A DNA stretch of 5,925 bases from Legionellaceae bacterium (GTDB lineage Bacteria > Pseudomonadota > Gammaproteobacteria > Legionellales > Legionellaceae), in contig CANJFK010000087.1 of NCBI GenBank assembly GCA_947473535.1, positions 1 to 5,925 on the forward strand, given 5' to 3'. The stretch's first letter is position 1, and each line of letters starts with the position of its first letter. This document shows positions 1-5,878 of the stretch, one piece after another. Position numbers and translations under genes: made by a program. Under the pieces are notes generated by a model, which was not told the DNA's origin, did no database searches, and saw only the letters and a list, made by a program, of their open reading frames with translations.

Positions 1-18
1 CCGCTGATTACCCAGCGG
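1..18. repeat. Short perfect inverted repeat CCGCTG/CAGCGG at the window edge
   Basis: CCGCTG (1-6) and CAGCGG (13-18) are perfect complements around a 6-base loop. The element lies inside the presumed IS21 end. It could be a hairpin downstream of the IS21 genes or an accident of the terminal repeat sequence; the window starts too late to tell. Confidence 0.4.
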
Positions 19-37
19 TTATGTTACACCTCAGAGG

Positions 38-94
38 GGGGTCAATTTTGGACGCTGTTTTACCCCCTAAAGGGGTCATTTTTGCATGCTGATT
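38..94. repeat. Two direct terminal repeat units (putative IstA binding sites)
   Basis: Units at 38-60 and 72-94 share 19 of 23 bases, with differences only at unit positions 8, 14, 16 and 21. The 11 bases between them are C-rich and form a small inverted repeat with the second unit (ACCCC at 62-66 against GGGGT at 72-76). Spaced direct repeats of about 20 bases at each end are a hallmark of the IS21 family, and the binding role is inferred from that. Confidence 0.7.
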
Positions 95-98
95 AACA

Positions 99-273
99 TT
101 GATTATTCCGATTGTCGGTTTTTAAAGCCCGTCCGTGTGCCGAGAGATGGCGATAATGGAATGGAAAAACCAATCAATATCACTACCTTAAGCCCCACCC
201 TTTGAAAAAGGGGGGTAGCCTTAAGATAGTGACATTGAATTGAGAAGCACTATCATCACCAACCCATGTGTGC
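99..273. other. Non-coding gap between the IS21-type end and the helicase gene
   Basis: There is no convincing reading frame in this 175-base stretch on either strand. It contains the strong imperfect hairpin at 176-236 and a 7-base sequence at 249-255 that can compete with it. The stretch starting at 99 should hold the host flank of the IS21 insertion, including one copy of a short target duplication. The other copy would lie beyond the left edge, so this cannot be checked here. Confidence 0.6.
176..236 (-). terminator. Long imperfect hairpin downstream of the helicase gene, probable transcription terminator
   Basis: The outer arms TCACTACCTTAAG (180-192) and CTTAAGATAGTGA (220-232) pair at 12 of 13 positions, and three further pairs extend the stem outward (176-178 with 234-236). 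An inner C-rich/G-rich stem (CCCTTT 198-203 with AAAGGG 207-212) closes a GAA loop. It starts 37 bases past the minus-strand stop codon, where a terminator would be expected. No clean run of U follows on the minus strand, so an intrinsic terminator is not textbook. A transcript-end stabiliser or a small mobile inverted repeat are alternatives. Confidence 0.5.
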
Positions 274-3200
274 CTAAACCTTAAATCCAGAGTGGTTAAC
301 CTGCTCTCTTATCTTTTCAACAGCACTCGTTTTAATCGTTCTCCGCGATTTAATTTCTTCTGGTGTTAACGAGTTTGCGCTAGAAAAAAATCGACCAAAT
401 TGACCGCTTAAATGGATAGACTCAACTTGATCTCGCTTTAATTTAACAAAACTCGGTTGGTGTCTTGGGTTTTTTATTGCAGCACGAGTCTCTGCAACTA
501 CAAATTGAGCTGCATCACGCATTGATTTTTGTAAGTGCTGATCTTTTAAACCATCAATTTTATTTAATGGATCGAACGCATCAATCGTTGCCATTAAAAA
601 TTGTGATTTTCTAGCAAGTCCTATCATGCCAGTCACATCATCCGTATCACGCATATCCCACAAGACATGTGGTTGCCTACCATTTTTCAACTTAGGTTCA
701 ACTTCAAAATAAGGCCATGATTCGCCTTTACGCGACATGCATTGATAATGACAATGTGAATCAACGATCTCTTGATGAATATCACTTAACCACGTTTGAA
801 TTTTGATAAAATCAGAACCGATGAGATCGTCATTCTCAAATGGGCAATATTTTCTAAACAGTTGCTGGCTCGTATAGTTTCCATTGATCATACCCATGAA
901 CTCAAGTATTAATTCAAGCTTACGAGCATTGTCTGTATCATTAGGGTATAAAGCCGTCAAAATTGTTTCTAAATGCACTTCTGAGAGTGGTGCAACAATT
1001 TCATTGATAATGGAACGATACATTTTATCTTCGACAAAACGCGCAAGGGTTTGACTCCATAATTTACGTAGTTTGGCGGGATCGAGATGCTCAACAGACG
1101 CATTATCAACAGCCAATTCATTTAGCATCTGTTTTGCATCATGATGATCATCAACCGGTATATCCTCTAATTCACCCCTATATTTTGAGGGTAACGCCTC
1201 GGTAAACAAGTCCAGAACAAAAGCAGCGTCGGGATTACTTAAATCGGTTTGTTGTAATGATTGAATATTTTCTTGCGAAAAATGGAGTTTATTTTTATGT
1301 CGTAAAAAAACCAGGGCATGACGTGGGTCTAACATTAAAACAAAATGATCAAGGTTGTTTTTTATATATTCATTCACTGTATCAACGGGTAGTATCCCTT
1401 GAGCCATGCCTAACACAACACAGCTCATCAATTCCGTTTTAATATGGCTAGAAAAATCGCGCGCTTTTTCTATGTGAACAGTTGAATATTCGATTTGGTG
1501 CTTGTCTATGTATTTTTTAATGCGAGCGTCCTCTTGAATGATCTGATAAAAAATCATCCCTTGTTCTGCCGGTCCTATTCCTGAAGCCAATTGCTCTCTA
1601 TGTTTGTATAACAAACCGACCCAATTATTTTTATGACCAATCAACGTTAATAATTCAACTTGTTGATTTATTGTGCCTAAAAATTTAACAAGCTGGGGAG
1701 CCATTTCTTTTTTAAAGTACTCGTTTAAAGCATACAACGTCTCTTCTTTCAAAAATTTAGTTGGTTTTTCAGAAAGATAATGCTCTGCTTTGCTTGAATC
1801 ATCGTTCATCACACTCAATAAGCGCTTGAGTGCGATACCGTTTTTTGTCATATTTCTAAAGTTGTACTGTTTAATGATATGAGCATAGGTCAACTCAGGT
1901 TGAATTTCATCAGCATTTTGTTCAGCCAGATCATGAGCAAGCTGAATGAATCCACGACGCGTTGAGCTCGTTTTCAAGTAATACCAAACCTGCGAAACCA
2001 CATATAAGATTGACCCAATCACATTTGCAATAAAAGGAATCGTGTAGCTTTCATTTAATTTTTTTTCTGCACGATGCAGTGCAGCATAAGTATCGTTCAA
2101 AACATGACAAAACTCTAATTTAGATGCTCTAAAATCATGGCCATTTTCTTGATAAATCCTATCAAATTCGTCAAGAAAAATGTCTCGACATTTTGCTTGC
2201 AATGCAACAGGATCCAAGCGTCCGTAGGGATCCAAAGCCGTTTCTATCCACGATTGAATTTCATCAGCAATCTTCTCGCCCAAACAATGCACGACGGCTT
2301 GATGAGTACGCGCTCGTGATTTGAATAAATCGGGAAAATAATCGCCTCGGTCAAGTAAATCAGGTGAAAATGTCATCGAAACACCTTCATCTTGAACCAG
2401 GAAAAAAGAAGGTTGTTGCGCTGGATTTAAACCACGATTACGACCTGCGCCTTGAATAATTTGATCCGGTCGGTTCAATACATCATGTTTATCAAGAAGC
2501 ATGGCGACATGATGCAAGTTGGGATCATTAAATCCTGTTGCACGTTCACTGGTTATATATGCGCCAATCAATCCTTTTCGGAACAAATTATCCGTTACCT
2601 CAGGGGTTAAGTTGCAATAATTAGGACTAAATACAACTTGCTCAGTCGAATCATCAAGCGCCTCTAACGTGCTTAACTTATGTTTCAAAGGCGCTTCTTT
2701 TGCTGGTGCATAATCTTTTAATGTGTAAACTGCTTCATCAAGGCCATAAAATGGCTTGTTATCGGTAGCAGGTGTTGCTGTTTTTCCCAAACCGGTCATT
2801 AAAAACATGGTTTTAAATTTATCAGCCAAAGACGAGACAATGGGATTTTTATTTAAACGTTGGTGTATCCCTTTATCTAAAGGCCAATTATCTGCAATTG
2901 AAGATTTCCCATCCTCATCAGCGTTAACAAAAAGTTGAATAACTTGTAACATGGCACTTGCTATGTCCGTGGACACAGGCCTCGGTATATTGTCATTTAA
3001 TAATCGCTGTTCAAGAGCCTGAGCAGACGTAAATCCCTTCGAGCGGTTTTTAACGAGCTTGACCAATCCCTCTAGATCGTGGAATCGTTCATAATCTAAC
3101 CGAGCACTGTCAAACCCGGTTAAGTATTCAAGCGTATTTTCAATCAAACCATGGTAAACACGATAATTTAAGTAATCACTGGATTCACTAAAGTCAACTT

Positions 3201-4794
3201 GATTATCAATGAACTGATCAACATCATCTCGTGCTACGTTGGGATAATGCTTCATGATATGTGTTCGAAAAGCCTGACGTCTAAACTCATTTTTATAAGC
3301 AATACAATCATCAACGTTTTCTAGATCTAAATTTTCACCTAACTGAAAAAAATCATAAACGTGTTTTCTTGGTACGCGATTACCGCGTTTGTATACATAA
3401 TGCTTATTGTATTGATCATGTGTACTACGAAGTAGTGTATTAATATTGACAAGAGGATCGTGTTTGCTGGTAAGAATTAATGCCTTATCACCGACTGGGC
3501 AATGTACATTCCACCGTACAAAACGACGTAACTCTTTTTCGTCGAATGCTTGTGCGCCCGGCTCAGACTTAACATAAAATGGGTCGGATTTTTTACGAAA
3601 ATTTACCGCCATTTCACTTTGGTGCACGTACGTGTGTGCTGCACTTATTTTATGCTCTTCAATGACATCAACAAACATCAACGTTAATTTTTTAAGTAAG
3701 GTTCGTCCAGGCATTGTTACCGGTGTTGCTTTTATGGCTTTTGAAATAGCTGGTTTTGATATGCCTAGCGCCTCTTTTCTTCTTTTAGAGAGGTTAGCAA
3801 CCGCTTTCCCATGACACAACGCATAGGCTTCTTTTGATGGTGTTGCACTTAAAAACAAGGCCGGGTATTGTTGGGTCAATAATTTAATTCGTTCTTTGTA
3901 TAATTCTATTTTGCTTGCTTCATGTTCTTCATCAAAGCTTAAAAAAATAGGTCTACTACTATCATTATCACCGGTATATAACTTTTTCCAAAAATCCATC
4001 AGCAATTTTTTATGCGTTGTAATCGCATAAAATGGCTTATTTGTGCGAACGGTTTGACCAAGATCAGCGGTAATGTCATTGGGTAGTAATTTTCGAAAAT
4101 CACTGTCGAGTTGGCGGACAAGATCCTCTCGTGATACAGCAAAAGCACAACTACAATCGGCAAGATGCATAATTAAAAACCATAAAGCTTGCGTATACGA
4201 TTTACCAGAACCTGTTGCCATCGCAATCAGCATATGCTGATTTGGCGTTTCGGTTGATAAGTTTTTCAACATAGCGTAAAGGTTATTAATGTGTAATTGA
4301 TATAAATCAATCTTACCTAATCCACCGATCGTAACGGGCGTTTTATTTGGGATCGCAATGGACGTAGAAAATTTGTAATCATCCGTTTGATCATCTTGGC
4401 TAAGGATTAAACCATTTTTTTGTACTAACTCAATAAATTCTTCAGGACTATATTCATTAACCGCTTTAATCGACACGTTGTCGAGGCCTGTGTCACCATC
4501 AACATGAACCACCCAATCACCAGCTTGCTTTGTTACTATTAAAGCATATTCGTTACCATTTAGAGTGAAGTTTTCACGAATTTCATGTTGTTGACCTGCA
4601 TTATTAATTTGCTCAACAACAAAATCTTTAAAGCTATCTTTACCATTATTTATTCTAAATGAACGCTTATGATTTGCATAATAAGTGTTTGTACACATGT
4701 CCAACAAGACATATCCCGTATACACAGCTTCACCTGCTTGAAGGATATCTTGTCTTTTTTCAGCTGAAATTAATGGAGCCATGTTATTTGCCAT
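274..4794 (-). CDS. Giant superfamily 2 DEAD/DEAH-like helicase or ATPase, 1506 residues, function unknown
   Basis: This is the one large intact gene of the window. An N-terminal region of about 160 residues without a recognised fold precedes the first RecA-like domain. Visible motifs are motif I ATGSGKS (193-199, Lys198), a motif Ia-like AVSREDLVRQL (219-229), a motif Ib-like TTHKKL (259-264), motif II DEEH (288-291), motif III SATP (316-319), a motif V-like ATGFNDPNL (752-760) and motif VI QGAGRNR (781-787). These show an NTP-driven nucleic-acid helicase or translocase. About 300-390 residues separate motif III from motifs V/VI, far more than in typical SF2 cores, so the core carries a large insertion. 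A hydrophobic stretch lies at 918-940, and residues 941-1506 are mostly charged, probably helical and unrecognised. I see no clear nuclease, methylase or protease motif. Start: ATG at 4794 lies just below a good promoter but has no strong Shine-Dalgarno; Met5 (4782) is an alternative. There is no operon partner. It could be a stand-alone defence protein, an effector of a Legionella-like bacterium, or a mobile-element helicase. Helicase identity is confident; the role is unknown. Confidence 0.93.
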   Translation of the reverse strand: MANNMAPLISAEKRQDILQAGEAVYTGYVLLDMCTNTYYANHKRSFRINNGKDSFKDFVVEQINNAGQQHEIRENFTLNGNEYALIVTKQAGDWVVHVDGDTGLDNVSIKAVNEYSPEEFIELVQKNGLILSQDDQTDDYKFSTSIAIPNKTPVTIGGLGKIDLYQLHINNLYAMLKNLSTETPNQHMLIAMATGSGKSYTQALWFLIMHLADCSCAFAVSREDLVRQLDSDFRKLLPNDITADLGQTVRTNKPFYAITTHKKLLMDFWKKLYTGDNDSSRPIFLSFDEEHEASKIELYKERIKLLTQQYPALFLSATPSKEAYALCHGKAVANLSKRRKEALGISKPAISKAIKATPVTMPGRTLLKKLTLMFVDVIEEHKISAAHTYVHQSEMAVNFRKKSDPFYVKSEPGAQAFDEKELRRFVRWNVHCPVGDKALILTSKHDPLVNINTLLRSTHDQYNKHYVYKRGNRVPRKHVYDFFQLGENLDLENVDDCIAYKNEFRRQAFRTHIMKHYPNVARDDVDQFIDNQVDFSESSDYLNYRVYHGLIENTLEYLTGFDSARLDYERFHDLEGLVKLVKNRSKGFTSAQALEQRLLNDNIPRPVSTDIASAMLQVIQLFVNADEDGKSSIADNWPLDKGIHQRLNKNPIVSSLADKFKTMFLMTGLGKTATPATDNKPFYGLDEAVYTLKDYAPAKEAPLKHKLSTLEALDDSTEQVVFSPNYCNLTPEVTDNLFRKGLIGAYITSERATGFNDPNLHHVAMLLDKHDVLNRPDQIIQGAGRNRGLNPAQQPSFFLVQDEGVSMTFSPDLLDRGDYFPDLFKSRARTHQAVVHCLGEKIADEIQSWIETALDPYGRLDPVALQAKCRDIFLDEFDRIYQENGHDFRASKLEFCHVLNDTYAALHRAEKKLNESYTIPFIANVIGSILYVVSQVWYYLKTSSTRRGFIQLAHDLAEQNADEIQPELTYAHIIKQYNFRNMTKNGIALKRLLSVMNDDSSKAEHYLSEKPTKFLKEETLYALNEYFKKEMAPQLVKFLGTINQQVELLTLIGHKNNWVGLLYKHREQLASGIGPAEQGMIFYQIIQEDARIKKYIDKHQIEYSTVHIEKARDFSSHIKTELMSCVVLGMAQGILPVDTVNEYIKNNLDHFVLMLDPRHALVFLRHKNKLHFSQENIQSLQQTDLSNPDAAFVLDLFTEALPSKYRGELEDIPVDDHHDAKQMLNELAVDNASVEHLDPAKLRKLWSQTLARFVEDKMYRSIINEIVAPLSEVHLETILTALYPNDTDNARKLELILEFMGMINGNYTSQQLFRKYCPFENDDLIGSDFIKIQTWLSDIHQEIVDSHCHYQCMSRKGESWPYFEVEPKLKNGRQPHVLWDMRDTDDVTGMIGLARKSQFLMATIDAFDPLNKIDGLKDQHLQKSMRDAAQFVVAETRAAIKNPRHQPSFVKLKRDQVESIHLSGQFGRFFSSANSLTPEEIKSRRTIKTSAVEKIREQVNHSGFKV

Positions 4795-4812
4795 CGATCA
4801 CTTGGGTACAAA

Positions 4813-4842
4813 ATTATACCATAGTGTATCATATGTCGTCTA
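4813..4842 (-). promoter_or_regulatory. Sigma-70-type promoter for the helicase gene
   Basis: On the minus strand a perfect -10 box TATAAT occupies 4818-4813. A 4-of-6 match to the -35 box, TAGACG, occupies 4842-4837, with an 18-base spacer. Transcription would start near 4806, leaving a leader of only about 12 bases before the ATG at 4794. A near-palindrome, GGTACAAAATTATACC (4805-4820), overlaps the -10 box and could be an operator, but it is weak (6 of 8 pairs). The promoter lies between the gene and the insertion-sequence debris, so it appears native and not IS-supplied. Confidence 0.6.
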
Positions 4843-4869
4843 CCATACCCAGCATCTTACCCGAATGGC

Positions 4870-4919
4870 CAGGGCAACCGCATCTTATGCCCAAATTTTA
4901 ATCGCATTATCCGAGCCAA
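4870..4919. mobile_element. ISAs1-type element end, remnant (right boundary approximate)
   Basis: CAGGGCAACCGCATC at 4870-4884 matches the ISAs1-type end at 5790-5804 in 13 of 15 positions and in the same orientation, and both copies are preceded by C. The copy at 5790 directly abuts an ISAs1-family transposase tail, so this one is read as an end of the same or a related element, with its interior running right. Only about 50 bases survive before the left end of the IS1111-group element begins. No part of an ISAs1 transposase is visible here. The call depends on this internal similarity. Confidence 0.5.
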
Positions 4920-4925
4920 TGATAT

Positions 4926-4963
4926 GGACTCATCCTCCCTTTTACCCGGCTACTAGATGAGCC
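4926..4963 (+). repeat. Hairpin in the left end of the IS1111-group element
   Basis: GGACTCATC (4926-4934) pairs with GATGAGCC (4956-4963) over eight base pairs with one bulged A, enclosing a 21-base loop that is C-rich at its start. It sits between the presumed element tip and the transposase ribosome-binding site. Folding in single-stranded DNA or in the transposase leader are both possible. Its function is inferred only from position. Confidence 0.45.
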
Positions 4964-4991
4964 AAAATGGTAGGGTTCGCAAAAACCTATC

Positions 4992-4997
4992 AGGAGG
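4992..4997 (+). promoter_or_regulatory. Ribosome-binding site deciding the transposase start
   Basis: A perfect AGGAGG lies 8 bases before the ATG at 5006. It settles the start at 5006; the upstream in-frame ATG at 4967 has no such site, and its 13 extra residues look like translated leader. Confidence 0.85.
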
Positions 4998-5005
4998 ATA
5001 GCCCA

Positions 5006-5878
5006 ATGAAAGATATTACGTTATTAGGTATAGATTTGGCAAAAGATGTTTTTCAATTGCATGGAGTCAATGAGTATGGGAAAAAAATATTAGGCAAGAA
5101 GGTGTCACGATCAGCGTTGTCAACGTTAATTGCAAATATGCCTAAATGTAAAATAGTAATGGAGGCATGTGGTAGCTCAAATTATTGGTCACGTAAATTT
5201 ATGTCTTTTGGGCACACTGTGAAACAAATTAGTCCTCAACATGTAAAGCCGTTTGTACAAGGAAATAAAAATGACAAGAATGATGCACGAGCAATTGTTA
5301 TAGCGGCACAACAAGATGACATGCCGACAGTACCCACAAAGACGATAGCGCAACAAGAAATGCAAATGAACCACCGCTATCGAGAAAGTTTGGTTCAGGA
5401 TAGAACAGCTTTGGCTAATCGTATACGAGGTTATTTACGAGAGATGGGTATTTTTTTAGTTGTTGGCCTGTCTCAAGTCAGAAAAGAAGTTCCTTTATTA
5501 TTGGAAGATGCAACGAATGAGTTGACGGCGGATATGAGGGGAATCATATCCAGTTGTCATAAAAAAGTACTGAAATTGGATGAGGAAATTGAATGTTATA
5601 CGCAAAAGATAGAATTATTTTGTAAACAAAATGATATGTGCGGTCGTTTAATGCAGTTGCCCGGTGTTGGTCCAATGTCAGCGAGCATCATTTATGCAAC
5701 GGTTGGTGACCCACTACATTTTAAAAATGGTCGTCATTTTGCAGCTTACTTGGGTCTGGTCCCTAAAGAGCATTCCAGTGGGGGCAAACCAGGGCAAGAG
5801 CATCAAAGTTTAAATTCCCAACACCTTTTCCCTATATTTATCATAAAGGCCTGCTTTTCGCCTTTTTCGAGGGATTGA
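5006..5878 (+). pseudogene. IS110-family (IS1111-group) transposase, 3'-truncated by an ISAs1-type insertion
   Basis: IS110-family transposases (serine recombinases with a RuvC-like DEDD domain) recombine DNA under guidance of an element-encoded RNA. The N-terminal domain carries GIDLAKDVFQLH (Asp10), VMEACGSSNYW (Glu53) and KNDKNDARA (Asp90, Asp93), a complete DEDD set. A helical middle part (about 115-205) follows, then the C-terminal domain start, LPGVGPMSASI (218-228) and AAYLGLVPKEHSSGGK (246-261). The SSGG serines (257/258) probably include the catalytic serine. Homology stops at Lys261, exactly before an ISAs1-type CAGGGC end. The last 29 residues read antisense through an ISAs1 transposase tail and are junk. 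Intact relatives are about 340 residues, so about 80 are missing, including the conserved GISKRGDxYLR-like segment. The start at 5006 is set by AGGAGG. The product is most likely inactive. Confidence 0.9.

Larger units (their letters stand above)
1..98. mobile_element. Terminal segment of an IS21-family element (body lies left of the window)
   Basis: Two copies of a 23-base unit starting GGGGTCA(A/T)TTTTG lie at 38-60 and 72-94 and agree at 19 of 23 positions. The segment closes with GATTAACA at 91-98. Repeated GGGGTCAATTTTG-type units ending in a CGATTAACA-like tip with terminal CA are what I know from the multiple terminal repeats of IS21-family elements, where the IstA transposase binds. 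The tip faces right, so the element's body (istA/istB) should lie to the left. GCTGATTA recurs at 3-10 and 88-95, which suggests a third, partly visible unit at the window edge. No istA or istB coding sequence is visible. The family call rests on remembered terminal sequences and on the repeat structure seen here. Which end (left or right) this is cannot be told. Confidence 0.72.
4795..5005. other. Divergent intergenic region between helicase and transposase
   Basis: These 211 bases hold, from left to right, the helicase promoter (4813-4842), a short stretch without assigned function (4843-4869), the ISAs1-type end (4870-4884) and its remnant, and the IS1111-group left end with its hairpin and ribosome-binding site. 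GCATCTTA occurs twice (4852-4859 and 4880-4887), each time followed by a CC and AAT-containing run, giving a loose 28-base-spaced direct repeat across the ISAs1 boundary. I see no convincing promoter for the transposase. Confidence 0.55.
4920..5789 (+). mobile_element. IS110-family (IS1111-group) insertion sequence, 3' part missing
   Basis: The element comprises a short left end of about 85 bases and most of the transposase gene; it breaks off at 5789/5790 where an ISAs1-type end starts. The left boundary near 4920 is approximate, placed from TGGACTCATCCTCC (4925-4938), which resembles the subterminal inverted repeats I associate with the IS1111 group. Its right-hand partner is not in the window. 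The short upstream region fits the IS1111 group, in which the guide (bridge) RNA is encoded downstream of the transposase. That region would therefore be missing from this copy, unless the element resumes beyond the right edge. Confidence 0.72.

Noticed and set aside
274..360. C-terminal TPEEIKSRR segment as a Dot/Icm secretion signal (E-block)
   Set aside because: The acidic pair lies too far from the end and the last 20 residues are basic, so the match is weak and not claimed.
685..745. EVEPK (residues 1364-1368) considered as a PD-(D/E)xK nuclease centre
   Set aside because: The required upstream acidic residue and fold cannot be shown from sequence; kept only as part of a low-interest observation.
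1312..1320. Another CAGGGC inside the helicase gene, considered as a further ISAs1-type end
   Set aside because: Similarity stops after six bases and it sits within uninterrupted coding sequence.
1257..1442. Small plus-strand reading frames of about 60 codons opposite the helicase gene (also near 2137, 2756 and 3632)
   Set aside because: They run antisense to a well-supported gene, show no recognisable protein features and have no good ribosome-binding sites.
4659..4901. 80-codon plus-strand frame across the helicase start and promoter
   Set aside because: It overlaps the helicase start, its promoter and the ISAs1-type end, and has no recognisable sequence.
4967..5005. 13-residue upstream extension of the IS110-family transposase from the ATG at 4967
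   Set aside because: No ribosome-binding site precedes it, while AGGAGG stands 8 bases before the ATG at 5006, where family homology (MKDITLLGID) starts.
5845..5867. AAAGGC/GCCTTT hairpin followed by T-rich sequence on the plus strand, resembling a terminator of the transposase gene
   Set aside because: The stem is only six pairs and lies within the coding sequence of the ISAs1-family transposase tail, so it is better explained as coding sequence.
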